64,000 nt of DNA. Origin: JAKFEW01 sp036675505 (GTDB taxonomy: Bacteria; Cyanobacteriota; Sericytochromatia; S15B-MN24; JAQBPE01). The position numbers and the translations under genes were made by a program. Below are positions 33,228-41,798 of this stretch, piece by piece; position 1 is the first letter of the stretch; each line of letters opens with the position of its first letter. Under the pieces are notes generated by a model. That model saw nothing but the letters and a program-made list of their open reading frames with translations, was not told where the DNA came from and ran no database searches. The stretch lies in assembly GCA_036675505.1 (NCBI GenBank), contig JAKFEW010000110.1:58179-122178 (forward strand), read 5' to 3'.

Positions 33228-33698
33228 TTAACGACGCTCCCAGAATTTCCAGAAGGGCCGCTTCGCGGGCTTCGCGTGGAGGTCCAGCAGCTCGGCCTTG
33301 AGCGTCTCGATTTGCGCGAGGTCGCTCGCACCCGGATCGCTCGCCGCCTCTTCCGCCGCTTCCGCCTCGTCACGGGCGTCCTCGTCCGGCTGCGGCCCCT
33401 CGGCCTCGACCTGCAGGCGCAGCGGCCCGACGTCGGGGTCGGCGCCGATCAGGCGGGCGATGGACTCGCAGCTGCGGTCCACGTCGCGCAGCGACTTGAT
33501 CAGCCGCAGGAACTCGGCGTCGCGCGCCGACAGCCAGAGGTGGCCCGCCGCGTCGTAGCGGCGCTCCCAGTTGAAGAGCGACAGCCACTGCCGCACCTGG
33601 GCAGGCTCGACCTCCAGGCGATCGGCGACGACCTGAATGGTCATCACCGGCGGCTCGGCGTCGGCGGGCAGGGGCACGAAATCGGGGGTAATGGACAT
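33228..33698 (-). CDS. MerR-like helix-turn-helix protein
   Basis: 156 residues. Residues 18-85 look like a MerR-type winged helix domain (MTIQVVADRLEVEPAQVRQW, then WLSARDAEFLRLIKSLRDVD and SIARLIG). An acidic linker follows, and the end KRPFWKFWERR is aromatic/basic, perhaps for membrane or protein contact. No metal-binding cysteine is present. It is first in the minus-strand row that leads into the flagellar genes and could control them; this is inference from position. Confidence 0.65.
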   Translation of the reverse strand: MSITPDFVPLPADAEPPVMTIQVVADRLEVEPAQVRQWLSLFNWERRYDAAGHLWLSARDAEFLRLIKSLRDVDRSCESIARLIGADPDVGPLRLQVEAEGPQPDEDARDEAEAAEEAASDPGASDLAQIETLKAELLDLHAKPAKRPFWKFWERR

Positions 33699-33801
33699 AG
33701 GTGGCGCTCCATACCACCCATCGGCACCCGCGTCCCCCGCCTGAAGGGTTCACAGATGATGTTATGTAACGCAAAAACCAGGCGAGCGGCCGTTCTTCGC
33801 C

Positions 33802-34758
33802 TCAGGGCGCCCAGAACCAGCGATCGGAGATTCGCGCGGAAAATCCGTCGCCACGCCAGCCGACGCCGCCCAGCTCGCCGCCGGCCAGGGCCACGTCGCG
33901 CTTGACCAGCGCGAGGGCTACCATCCGCCCGCCATCGGGCGAATCCGCGAAGCTCGTGATCTCGCCAGCCGGTCGGTCCTTCGCGAGGTCCGCGCCGGGG
34001 AGGTACAGGGCGTCGCCGGGGCCGATGGCGGAAGGGCGGTCCAGCTCGAGGCCGACCAGCAAGCGCTGCACCTTGTCATAGGCCTGCAGCCGCGCGACGA
34101 CCTCCTGGCCCAGGTAACAGCCCTTCGCGAGCGAGACCGAGGCGTCGAGGCGGGCCTCCCAGGGGTTGGTCTTCTCCTTGAGCTCGTGACCGACGGCCGG
34201 CACGCCCGCGGCGACACGCCAGTATTCGCGCTCGTCCCGGCCGGGCGAGCGGACGCCGGCGGCTGCCAGGGCGTCCGCCACCGCCTCGGCGTCTGCCGGG
34301 TCGGCCTCGACCAGGTAGCCCGGGCCACCCCAGCCCTGGACGCCGAGCACGCGCACGGGCCGGCCGCCCAGCGCCGTGCCGCCGAGCGTCCAGGGCACGA
34401 CGCCGATCACCGCCTCGGCGTCGCGGCCCGTGACGAAGAACCGCACCTGCGCGGCGCTCTCGTCGGCGATCGTCACGTCTTCGGTGATCAGGTACTTGTC
34501 GAGCCAGGCGAGCACGTCCGGCGTACGGCCGGGCCCGGTCGAGACCCACAGCGCGTCGTCGTCCGCGTGGACGCCCACCCAATCGAGCACCTGGCCACGC
34601 TGGTTCACGATCGCCGCGGACAGCCCGTGGCCTGGCGCGAGCGCCTTCACGTCGGCGGTCGTCATGTTGTGGAGGAACGTGACGCGGTCGGCGCCGGTCA
34701 GGCGCAGCAGCCCGCGGTCGGCGGCAGGGAGGAACAGGGTGGGCACGTTGATCGACAT
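33802..34758 (-). CDS. ygfZ: YgfZ/GcvT-domain folate-binding iron-sulfur protein
   Basis: 318 residues with the YgfZ signature KGCYLGQEVVARLQ near residue 225, preceded by GLLRLTGADRVTFLHNMTTA and VVNQRGQVLDW-type strands. YgfZ uses folate to help build or repair Fe-S clusters in selected enzymes. It is divergent from iscS (cysteine desulfurase), which supports the Fe-S role. TATCAT lies 7 bases before ATG and there is no Shine-Dalgarno sequence, so the message is probably leaderless. Confidence 0.88.
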   Translation of the reverse strand: MSINVPTLFLPAADRGLLRLTGADRVTFLHNMTTADVKALAPGHGLSAAIVNQRGQVLDWVGVHADDDALWVSTGPGRTPDVLAWLDKYLITEDVTIADESAAQVRFFVTGRDAEAVIGVVPWTLGGTALGGRPVRVLGVQGWGGPGYLVEADPADAEAVADALAAAGVRSPGRDEREYWRVAAGVPAVGHELKEKTNPWEARLDASVSLAKGCYLGQEVVARLQAYDKVQRLLVGLELDRPSAIGPGDALYLPGADLAKDRPAGEITSFADSPDGGRMVALALVKRDVALAGGELGGVGWRGDGFSARISDRWFWAP

Positions 34759-34765
34759 GGCGAGT

Positions 34766-34771
34766 ATGATA
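34766..34771 (-). promoter_or_regulatory. -10 element TATCAT placed for a leaderless transcript (ygfZ)
   Basis: On the minus strand TATCAT is followed by 7 bases and the ygfZ ATG at 34758. No -35 match and no ribosome binding site. A mirror-image site for iscS lies 30 bases away on the other strand. Confidence 0.5.
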
Positions 34772-34801
34772 ACGCGTCCCGGCCGACTGGCTCACATGGA
34801 C

Positions 34802-34807
34802 TATCAT
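34802..34807 (+). promoter_or_regulatory. -10 element TATCAT placed for a leaderless transcript (iscS)
   Basis: TATCAT is followed by 7 bases and ATG 34815, exactly the start that gives the canonical NifS/IscS N-terminus MKRIYLDHHATTPLDP. This also explains why the in-frame ATG at 34806, which overlaps the hexamer, is unlikely to be the start. Confidence 0.5.
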
Positions 34808-34814
34808 GGAAGGT

Positions 34815-36011
34815 ATGAAGCGCATCTACCTCGACCACCATGCCACGACGCCGCTCGACCCGGCGGTGCTCGCGGCGATGATGCCCTACCTCACGGACCG
34901 CTTCGGCAACGCGGCGAGCCGCTCGCACGCCTACGGCTGGGAGGCCGAGGAGGCGGTGGAGCAGGCCCGCGTCCAGGTGGCGCGGGCGATCGCCGCCACC
35001 GAGCGGGAGATCGTCTTCACCGCCGGTGCCACCGAGTCGATCAACCTCGCGATCATGGGTGTGGCGGAGGCCTATGCCGAGAAGGGCAAGCACCTCGTCA
35101 CGCTGGCGACCGAGCATCCCGCCACGCTCGACACCTGCAAGTGGCTCGAGGGGCGCGGCTGGCGCGTGACCTACCTGCCGGTCGACCGCGATGGCCAGGT
35201 CGATCCCGCGGCCATCGAGGCCGCGCTCACGCCTGAAACCGTGCTCGTGAGCGTGTTGCACGGCAACAACGAGATCGGCACGTTGCAGCCCGTCTCCGAG
35301 ATCGGCCAGATCGCCAAGCGCCACGGCGTGCTCTTCCATGTGGATGGCGCGCAAGCGTTCGGCAAGGTGGCGCTCGACGTCATGGAAATGGGCATCGACC
35401 TGCTCTCGCTCTCGGCCCACAAGATCTACGGGCCGAAAGGCGTCGGCGCGCTGTACCTGCGTCGACGCGACCCGCGCGTGAAGATCGCGCCCCAGGTCCA
35501 TGGCGGTGGCCAGGAGCGTGGCCTGCGCTCCGGCACGCTGAACGTGCCGGGCATCGTGGGGATGGGCAAGGCGGCGGAGCTCGCGGCCGCGCAGATGCCC
35601 AGCGAGGCCGCGCGCATCGGCGACCTGCGCGACCGGCTCTGGATGATGCTCAGCGAGGCGCTGCCCGGGCTCAAGCTGAATGGTCATCGGCAGCTGCGCC
35701 TGCCGGGCAACCTGCATATCTCCGTCGACGGCGTGCGGGCCGACGACCTGATCACCAATATGAAAGGCGTGGCCGCCTCGGCGGGCTCGGCCTGCGCCTC
35801 GGCGTCGCTCACGGTCTCGCACGTGCTGCGCGCGATCGGCCTCACGGACGACGAGGCCGTGTCGTCGGTGAGGTTCGGCCTGGGGCGCTTCACGAGCGAA
35901 CACGAGATCGAGGAGGCCGCGCGGCGCACGATCGAGGCCGTGAACGCGCTGCGCGACGCCTCACCGGTGTGGGCGCTCAGGCAAGCAGGGATCCGCTTGC
36001 CGGGCACCTGA
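34815..36011 (+). CDS. iscS: Cysteine desulfurase (IscS/NifS type)
   Basis: 398 residues. The PLP-binding Lys is in LSAHKIYGPKG, the cofactor His/Asp in TEHPA and HVDGAQA, and the catalytic Cys in SAGSACASASLTVSHVL, the long-loop class I arrangement. It takes sulfur from cysteine for Fe-S clusters and thiolated tRNA, and such enzymes can also handle selenium, which matters because the window encodes a probable selenoprotein. ATG 34815 is preferred over 34806. Divergent from ygfZ. Confidence 0.93.
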   Translation: MKRIYLDHHATTPLDPAVLAAMMPYLTDRFGNAASRSHAYGWEAEEAVEQARVQVARAIAATEREIVFTAGATESINLAIMGVAEAYAEKGKHLVTLATEHPATLDTCKWLEGRGWRVTYLPVDRDGQVDPAAIEAALTPETVLVSVLHGNNEIGTLQPVSEIGQIAKRHGVLFHVDGAQAFGKVALDVMEMGIDLLSLSAHKIYGPKGVGALYLRRRDPRVKIAPQVHGGGQERGLRSGTLNVPGIVGMGKAAELAAAQMPSEAARIGDLRDRLWMMLSEALPGLKLNGHRQLRLPGNLHISVDGVRADDLITNMKGVAASAGSACASASLTVSHVLRAIGLTDDEAVSSVRFGLGRFTSEHEIEEAARRTIEAVNALRDASPVWALRQAGIRLPGT

Positions 36012-36128
36012 ACGCGCCGCTGGGCGGGTACATGACGTTGCGATGACGTCCGGCGGACGGGCGGGTGACCCGCCGCGGCCCGGGCGGCGCCAGAATGGCG
36101 ACCGTGCCGACCGACCGGAGGAATGCCC

Positions 36129-38315
36129 ATGGCCAAGCCCGTTATCCGCTCCCCGCTCGCGAGCCGCTGCCTGCGCGCGGCCGTGTGGCTCGGCGTCTCG
36201 CTCGCGGCCTGGGGGCCGTACCTTTTCATCGGCCTCAACGGGGGGGTGCCGCGGCAGGAGGCCTGGGAGGCGCTCGGCCTCCACTGGCTGATCCCGGCGA
36301 TGGGCGCCCCGGCCCTCCTCGTCGCGGCCTACCACGCGGCGATCGCCCTCTGGCTCGCCTGGGACGCCGCGCCGGCGCTCGGCGAGGCGATCCGGCGGCG
36401 CCTGCCGCCGCCGCTCGCGGTCGCCGTGGCTCGCCTGGCCCGTCCGGAAGGCGTGGTACGGGACCGCGCGCCCGACCCTGTCGGCCGGCTGGTCGCCGCG
36501 GCGGCCTGGTCCCTGGTGGCGATCGCCGGCCTGTGGCCACTCTGGCCCGGCGTCGGCGACATCCCCGGGCGGGCCGTCGGCTTCCTCGACCTCTTGGCCT
36601 ACTCGGGCGGCGCGCTCGGCTACGTCGCGCTCGCCGGGTTGGCCGGCGCGCTCGTGGCGTTCCACCACCTCCTCACGGCGGCCGACGCCACCATCGACCG
36701 CTGGGCGCTGCGCCGGAGCGTGGGCCTCGAACACTTCCGCGTCGTGCGGCTCGCCGTGCCAGCGGGCGTGGCGCTCGTGGTGCTCGTGCTCGCGAGCTGG
36801 ACCGGCTACCACCACCTGCGGCGCGACGCCCACGGCAACTTCCTCGCGCTCGTCGAGCACTACGAGGCGCTGGGCCAGCAGGCCTGGGCGCGGCTCCCGG
36901 CCGTGTACGAGCGCGAGTGCCCGCCGGCCGAAATCGCCGTGCCGCGTGCCGGCGAGGATCCCGTGCCAGCGCTCCGCGAGCTGCGCACGTTCAAGATGGT
37001 CGAAGTGCCCTTCCACATCTCCAGGCAGGGCGAGTTGACGATGCTCCTGGGCGGCGACGTCGTGCGGGCGCGCCTGTCGACCTGGCGGGCGGGCTTCGGG
37101 GTCTGGCCGGCGTTCGGCCCGCCCTACCCGAAGCACGACCGGCGCCGGGCGATCGACCTCCGCATCGCCGCCCTGGCGGAGGCGCTGGGCTACTTCCGCT
37201 GGGGGCCTGGCAACGAGGTCGCGTTCACGCCCGCCGAGGGCCTCGACGAGGCCCGGATGCTCGTCCTGAAGAGCCACCGGGAAGGCGGCTGGCTCGGCTT
37301 CTTCTCCGATCACGACTTCGTGAACCTGGCCGCGAACGAGGTGCTGCGCGATCTCGGCATCCCGGGGAGCTGGTCCACCGGGCCGATCGGCCATTGGCGC
37401 GGCGACGTCTACATGGTGCCGCCCGCCGAGCGACCGCCCGAGGCGCTCCGGATCTTCCGGCTCATTCTCGACGACGACCTCTCGGCTGCGGCCACGACCG
37501 GCCACGTGGAGCGCACGATCACCTTCCTGGGCGCGCTCTTCGTCCTCTTCGGCGCGGCCTTGCTCGAGACCGCGCGCCAGTTCCGGGCGCTGATCGCCGA
37601 GCGCGCCATGCGCATGGCCCAGTCCGGCTTCGTCTCCGGCGTGAGCCACGAGATGCGCACGCCGCTCGCCACGATCCGGCTCTACACGGAGCTGCTCGAG
37701 CAGGGCCTCGACGACGCGCCGGGCCGGCGCGCGGAGTTCCTGCGGGCGATCCTCACGGAGGTGGACCGGCTGCACCGGCTGATCGAGAACGTGCTCGATT
37801 TCGCGCGCATCAGCGGCCGGAAGCGCACCTACGCGCTCGCGCCCGCGGACCTGCGCATGTTGGTGGACGAGGCGGTGGCGGCCGCCCGCGGGCCGCTCGC
37901 GGCGGCCGAGATGACCTGCGAGGTGCACATGCCCGCGCCGATCACGGCGACCGTGGATCGCGACGCCGTGGTGCAGGCGCTCGCGAACCTGATCACCAAT
38001 GCCGCGAAGTACGCGGCGGACGGCAAGCGGGTGTGGGTCAGCGTGATGCCCGGCCCGCTCGGCGTGGCGTTCGCGGTGCAGGACTTCGGGCCTGGCCTGG
38101 CCGCCGACGAGCGCAAGAAGGTGTTCGATCCGTTCTACCGGGTGGCCGGCAGCGCGGCGGGCGGCAGCGGCCTGGGCCTCGCGCTCGTGCGCGAGTACGC
38201 CCGCGCCCACGGCGGGCGGGTGGAGGTGGAGAGCCACCCCGGGCGCGGCGCCACGTTCAGCATCCACCTGCCGCTCGAGCCGGCGGCCACAAGCGCGAAG
38301 CCGGTGGCGGCATGA
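36129..38315 (+). CDS. Membrane sensor histidine kinase
   Basis: 728 residues from ATG 36129 (GGAGGA 6 bases upstream). Four or five hydrophobic segments lie within the first 240 residues. A large extracytoplasmic-looking region of about 220 residues follows, then another membrane helix (TITFLGALFVLFGAALL). The kinase core has the H box SGVSHEMRTPLATIRLYTEL, N box ALANLITNAAKYA, G1 VQDFGPGL and G2 GGSGLGLALV. The sensor region is not similar to anything I recognise. It overlaps its response regulator gene by four bases (ATGA), so they form a two-component system; the signal is unknown. Confidence 0.93.
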   Translation: MAKPVIRSPLASRCLRAAVWLGVSLAAWGPYLFIGLNGGVPRQEAWEALGLHWLIPAMGAPALLVAAYHAAIALWLAWDAAPALGEAIRRRLPPPLAVAVARLARPEGVVRDRAPDPVGRLVAAAAWSLVAIAGLWPLWPGVGDIPGRAVGFLDLLAYSGGALGYVALAGLAGALVAFHHLLTAADATIDRWALRRSVGLEHFRVVRLAVPAGVALVVLVLASWTGYHHLRRDAHGNFLALVEHYEALGQQAWARLPAVYERECPPAEIAVPRAGEDPVPALRELRTFKMVEVPFHISRQGELTMLLGGDVVRARLSTWRAGFGVWPAFGPPYPKHDRRRAIDLRIAALAEALGYFRWGPGNEVAFTPAEGLDEARMLVLKSHREGGWLGFFSDHDFVNLAANEVLRDLGIPGSWSTGPIGHWRGDVYMVPPAERPPEALRIFRLILDDDLSAAATTGHVERTITFLGALFVLFGAALLETARQFRALIAERAMRMAQSGFVSGVSHEMRTPLATIRLYTELLEQGLDDAPGRRAEFLRAILTEVDRLHRLIENVLDFARISGRKRTYALAPADLRMLVDEAVAAARGPLAAAEMTCEVHMPAPITATVDRDAVVQALANLITNAAKYAADGKRVWVSVMPGPLGVAFAVQDFGPGLAADERKKVFDPFYRVAGSAAGGSGLGLALVREYARAHGGRVEVESHPGRGATFSIHLPLEPAATSAKPVAA

Positions 38316-39025
38316 CCCCCGCCCCCGCCGCGCGCGTGCTGGTGGTGGAGGACGAAGCGCCGATGCGGCGCGGCGTCGTGATCCTGCTGCAGGCGAAGGG
38401 CTACGAGGTGCTCGAGGCGGCGACCGGCCCCGAGGCGATCGTGAAGGCGCGGGCCGCGCGGCCGGACCTCGTGGTGCTCGACGTGATGCTGCCCGGCCAG
38501 AGCGGCTTCGAGGTGCTGCAGGCGCTACGCGCCACCGGCGTCGCGACGCCCGTCATCATGCTCACGGCCAAGGGCACGGAGTCGGACAAGGTGCTCGGCT
38601 TCACGCTGGGCGTGGACGACTACGTCACCAAGCCCTTCAGCGCCCTCGAGCTCCTCGGGCGCATCGAGGCCGTGCTCCGGCGCTGCCGGCCCGCCGTCGC
38701 CCAGGAGCCGGGCAGGTTGCGCGTCGGCGCGGCCGACGTGGACTTCGGGCGCCTCGAGGTGCGGCGCGCGGGCCGCCTGGTCGACCTCCCGGTGCGCGCG
38801 CTCGACGTGCTCTTCGTGCTCGCACGGGCGGAAGGTCGGGTGGTGGCGCGCGGCGACCTGCTCGACGAGGTGTGGGGCGGCGACGAGGTGAACCCCCGCA
38901 CGCTCGATAACCTCGTGGTGAAGCTGCGCCAGGCGATCGAGCCGGATGTCGACCGGCCGGCGCACCTCCTGACGGTGCGCGGGCGCGGCTACCGCCTGGC
39001 GATCGGCGGCGAGGGCGAGGTATAA
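38312..39025 (+). CDS. OmpR/PhoB-family response regulator
   Basis: 237 residues. Receiver domain: acidic pair in VVEDEAP, phospho-acceptor Asp in LVVLDVMLPG, Thr in MLTAKG and Lys in YVTKPFS. The C-terminal winged helix (LPVRALDVLFVLARAEGRVV, then TLDNLVVKLRQAIE and LLTVRGRGYRL) is the OmpR DNA-binding domain. Start overlaps the kinase stop. Its own stop codon lies inside the TATAAT hexamer of the next promoter, leaving almost no space before the following transcription unit. Confidence 0.95.
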   Translation: MTPAPAARVLVVEDEAPMRRGVVILLQAKGYEVLEAATGPEAIVKARAARPDLVVLDVMLPGQSGFEVLQALRATGVATPVIMLTAKGTESDKVLGFTLGVDDYVTKPFSALELLGRIEAVLRRCRPAVAQEPGRLRVGAADVDFGRLEVRRAGRLVDLPVRALDVLFVLARAEGRVVARGDLLDEVWGGDEVNPRTLDNLVVKLRQAIEPDVDRPAHLLTVRGRGYRLAIGGEGEV

Positions 39026-39026
39026 T
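39021..39026 (+). promoter_or_regulatory. -10 element (perfect TATAAT) for the kamA unit
   Basis: TATAAT overlaps the TAA stop of the response regulator gene. With 18 bases of spacing, TGGCGA (38997) would be a weak -35. The start near 39033 would give a message that carries the small ORF at 39071 before kamA. Confidence 0.5.
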
Positions 39027-39070
39027 GCGGGTATAACCCGGATGTGCCGGTTACGACCAGGAGGCCGAGG

Positions 39071-39133
39071 ATGTCCTTCTATACCTTCGATCCCGCCTTC
39101 GGGAACGGCCAGGATCCCCACTACGGCCTCTAA
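39071..39133 (+). CDS. 20-residue leader mini-ORF before kamA
   Basis: ATG 39071 follows a good ribosome binding site (CAGGAGGCCGAGG) and encodes MSFYTFDPAFGNGQDPHYGL with a TAA stop, 67 bases before kamA. It is rich in Phe, Tyr and Gly and has no Lys, so it does not look like a lysine attenuator peptide. It may be a true microprotein or a leader whose translation affects kamA. Shown by sequence: the start, ribosome site and stop. Inferred: that it is translated. Confidence 0.5.
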   Translation: MSFYTFDPAFGNGQDPHYGL

Positions 39134-39200
39134 TCGCCAGCTTCTGCCCGTCTACGCCCAGGTCCCGCCGCGGACCGCAGACCACAGGAGCTAGCACCCG

Positions 39201-40598
39201 ATGCTGACCAACCCCGCCGCGCCCGGCGCCGCCGGCGCTGAAGAGCCGATCATTCACAAGCGCCCGCCCGCGGGCCCCGAGGCCTTCGCCCACCGCAACC
39301 TCCGCCAGGGCGAGTTCTGGCGCGCGATCCCCGCCTACAAGAATGTCGACGAAGCGACCTTCCTCGACCACATCTGGCAGGGCAAGAACTCGATCACCAC
39401 GGTCGACAAGCTGATCGAGACGATTCAAGACCTCGTCACGCCCGAGTTCATCGATGACGCCCGCGCGGGCTTCGCGCATGCGCCGATGGCCGTGCGCGTC
39501 TCGCCCTACATGATCGCGGGCATCGACTGGACCGACCCTTACAACGACCCGATCCGCACCCAGTTCCTGCCGCTGGGCTCGCGCCTGCGCCCGGATCACC
39601 CGCTGCTGACGCTCGACTCCCTGCACGAGCAGGACGACGCGCCCGTGCCCGGCCTGACCCACCGTTACCCGGACAAGGCGCTCTTCCTCGTGCTCGACGT
39701 GTGCCCGGTGTATTGCCGCTTCTGCACGCGCTCCTACGCCGTGGGCGGCAACACCGAGGAAGTCGAGAAGGTCTCGTTGAACGCGAGCCCGAAGCGCTGG
39801 GCGCGCGTCTTCCAGTACATCAAGGAGCGCCCCGAGCTCGAAGACATCGTCATCTCGGGCGGCGACATGTACCAGCTCGCGCCCGCCCACCTGCGCACCG
39901 TGGGTGAGACCCTGCTCGACATCCCGCATGTGCGCCGCATGCGCTTCGCCACCAAGGGTCCGGCCGTCATGCCGATGAAGATGATCACGGACACGGCGTG
40001 GTTCGACGCGCTCTCGTACGTGCACGACAAGGGGCGCAAGATGGGCAAGGAGGTGCTCCTCCACACCCACTACAACCACCCCAACGAAATCACCTGGATC
40101 ACGGAGCAGGCGATGGCCAAGTGCTTCGAGCGCGGCATCTTCGTGCGCAACCAGTCCGTGCTCCAACGCGGGGTGAACGACAACCCCGAGACGATGCGCA
40201 TGCTGGTGAAACGCCTGGGGCACATCAACGTGCACCCCTACTACGTGTACCTGCACGATCTCGTGAAGGGCGTCGAAGACCTCCGCACCACGCTGCAGAC
40301 GGCGATCGACATCGAGAAGTACGTCCGTGGGTCCACGGCCGGCTTCAACAGCCCCACGTTCGTCTGCGACGCCCCCGGCGGCGGCGGCAAGCGCGACGTG
40401 CACAGCTACGAGTATTACGACCGCGAGAACGGCATCTCGATCTTCACGGCGCCGAGCGTCAAGCCGGGCCAACAGTTCATCTACTTCGACCCGGTCGATC
40501 AGCTGAGCCCGGTCGCCCAGGCCCGCTGGCGCGACAAGACGATCTACGACGACATGATCGCCGAGGCCGTGCGCAAGGCCAAGTCGCAACGTTGCTAA
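39201..40598 (+). CDS. kamA: Lysine 2,3-aminomutase (radical SAM, PLP)
   Basis: 465 residues. The radical SAM cluster motif is CPVYCRFC (Cys168, 172, 175). PLP binds Lys397 in FVCDAPGGGGK. Asp353 (HDLVKG) and Asp390 (DAPGGGGK) are 37 residues apart, the same spacing as the two substrate-binding aspartates of clostridial lysine 2,3-aminomutase, favouring lysine over glutamate. The reaction gives beta-lysine, used for osmolyte (N-acetyl-beta-lysine) synthesis, EF-P modification or lysine breakdown; no partner gene here tells which. The N-terminus is about 40 residues longer than usual. A 21-bp hairpin terminator follows immediately. Confidence 0.88.
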   Translation: MLTNPAAPGAAGAEEPIIHKRPPAGPEAFAHRNLRQGEFWRAIPAYKNVDEATFLDHIWQGKNSITTVDKLIETIQDLVTPEFIDDARAGFAHAPMAVRVSPYMIAGIDWTDPYNDPIRTQFLPLGSRLRPDHPLLTLDSLHEQDDAPVPGLTHRYPDKALFLVLDVCPVYCRFCTRSYAVGGNTEEVEKVSLNASPKRWARVFQYIKERPELEDIVISGGDMYQLAPAHLRTVGETLLDIPHVRRMRFATKGPAVMPMKMITDTAWFDALSYVHDKGRKMGKEVLLHTHYNHPNEITWITEQAMAKCFERGIFVRNQSVLQRGVNDNPETMRMLVKRLGHINVHPYYVYLHDLVKGVEDLRTTLQTAIDIEKYVRGSTAGFNSPTFVCDAPGGGGKRDVHSYEYYDRENGISIFTAPSVKPGQQFIYFDPVDQLSPVAQARWRDKTIYDDMIAEAVRKAKSQRC

Positions 40599-40640
40599 AG
40601 GAAAGGGCCCGGTGGGAAACCACCGGGCCCTTTCCTTTAG
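40595..40640. terminator. Bidirectional 21-bp perfect hairpin terminator
   Basis: A perfect 21-bp stem with a GAAA loop, starting inside the kamA stop codon region and ending 5 bases before the recR stop. The stem's outer part is A/T-rich on both sides (CTAAAGGAAA and TTTCCTTTAG), so it gives a U-rich tail in either direction and can end both convergent transcripts. Confidence 0.9.
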
Positions 40641-40645
40641 TCGTA

Positions 40646-41260
40646 TCAGGCGATCTCGCGCCGGCCCTCCAGGGCCTTCACGAGGGTCATCTCATCGGCG
40701 TATTCGAGGTCGCCGCCGATCGGCAGGCCGAAGGCGATGCGCGTGACCTTGAGGCCCGCGGGCTTGAGCAGCCGCCCGAGGTAGAGGCTGGTGGCCTCGC
40801 CCTCGATCGACGGGTTGATCGCGAGGATCACTTCGGTGACGTTCGTGCGGTCGCCGTCGATGCCCTGGAGCCGCTGGAGCAGCTCGCGGATCTTGAGCTG
40901 CTCCGGCCCTACGCCGTCGAGCGGCGAGATCAGCCCGCCGAGCACGTGGTAGAGGCCCTTGAACTCCCGGGTGCGCTCGAGCGCCACGAGGTCACGCGGC
41001 TCCGCGACCACGCAAATCGCCGAACGGTCGCGTGAAGGATTCTTGCAGATGTCGCATGGATCCTCCGCGCTGAGGTTCTGGCAGGTGGAGCAGAACTTCA
41101 CCTGTTTCTTGGCGTCGACCAGGGCGTTTGCGAGGTTTTCGATAGCTTGCGTCGGTTGCTTGATGAGATGGAAAGCCAACCGTTGCGACGACTTGGGACC
41201 GATGCCCGGCAGCTTTTCGAGCTCCTCGATCAAGCGAGCGAGGGGCTTGGTATAAAGCAT
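40646..41260 (-). CDS. recR: Recombination mediator protein RecR
   Basis: 204 residues, normal length. N-terminal helix-hairpin-helix (EELEKLPGIGPKSSQRLAFH), a zinc site (CSTCQNLSAEDPCDIC), then the Toprim domain (ICVVAEPRDLVALER, VILAINPSIEGEATSLYLGR). RecR with RecO/RecF loads RecA at gaps. AGAGG precedes the ATG. ybaB lies 48 bases upstream in the same direction, the usual ybaB-recR pair. Confidence 0.97.
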   Translation of the reverse strand: MLYTKPLARLIEELEKLPGIGPKSSQRLAFHLIKQPTQAIENLANALVDAKKQVKFCSTCQNLSAEDPCDICKNPSRDRSAICVVAEPRDLVALERTREFKGLYHVLGGLISPLDGVGPEQLKIRELLQRLQGIDGDRTNVTEVILAINPSIEGEATSLYLGRLLKPAGLKVTRIAFGLPIGGDLEYADEMTLVKALEGRREIA

Positions 41261-41308
41261 AGGTTGGAGCCTCTTGTGGTGACGGGGGAGCCGCTGGCGC
41301 CGCCCGAT

Positions 41309-41647
41309 TTACATGTTGAAGCCGGGAAGCTTCATGCCGCCCGTGACGGAGCCCATCTGGTTCTGCGTCATGGCGTCGACCTTGGACTTGGCGTCCTTGA
41401 AGGCCGCGAGGACGAGGTCTTCGAGCGTTTCGACGTCATCCGGGTCGACGGCCTCGGGCTTGATCTTCACCGCCGAGAGGTCCATGCCGCCGGTCATCGT
41501 GATCGTGACGGCGCCGCCACCGGCCGTGCCTTCAAAGGTCTGGGACCCCAGGTCCTCTTGCATCTTCATCATGGCTTCTTGCATCTTCTGGGCCTGCTTC
41601 ATCAGCTTGCCCATATCCATGCCGCCGAACCCACCGGGACCCTTCAT
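41309..41647 (-). CDS. ybaB: YbaB/EbfC nucleoid-associated protein
   Basis: 112 residues from ATG 41647 (GAGGAG upstream); the frame runs on upstream but the conserved protein begins here. Met/Lys-rich helix KLMKQAQKMQEAMMKMQEDL, then the GGGAVTITMTG strand pair and LEDLVLAAFKDAKSKVD, all YbaB features. Binds DNA as a dimer and is typically coupled with recR. Confidence 0.93.
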   Translation of the reverse strand: MKGPGGFGGMDMGKLMKQAQKMQEAMMKMQEDLGSQTFEGTAGGGAVTITMTGGMDLSAVKIKPEAVDPDDVETLEDLVLAAFKDAKSKVDAMTQNQMGSVTGGMKLPGFNM

Positions 41648-41681
41648 TTGGCGCTCTCCTCGTGCTTTGGGACAACAGCCC

Positions 41682-41690
41682 ATTATACCA
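41682..41690 (-). promoter_or_regulatory. Extended -10 promoter TGGTATAAT for ybaB-recR
   Basis: On the minus strand TGGTATAAT is a perfect extended -10. The start near 41675 gives a leader of about 28 bases that holds the GAGGAG site. No good -35 is needed with the extended element. Confidence 0.6.
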
Positions 41691-41735
41691 CCGGGATCCT
41701 GACAGCTGCCTGCTCGGCTGCCTGCCCGGGGCAGG

Positions 41736-41744
41736 TGGTAAAAT
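41736..41744 (+). promoter_or_regulatory. Extended -10 promoter TGGTAAAAT for the ECF sigma operon
   Basis: TGGTAAAAT on the plus strand is a near-consensus extended -10, divergent from the ybaB promoter 46 bases away. The start near 41751 would leave about 48 bases before GTG 41799. Auto-regulation by the ECF sigma factor cannot be judged from one site. Confidence 0.45.
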
Positions 41745-41798
41745 ACACGGAACATTCGGACCTGGACGCTCGTCCAGCCCATGAGCGGAGGCCTCACC

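Noticed and set aside
39071..39133. Lysine attenuator peptide for kamA
   Set aside because: The mini-ORF has no Lys codons and no clear terminator/antiterminator pair follows it.
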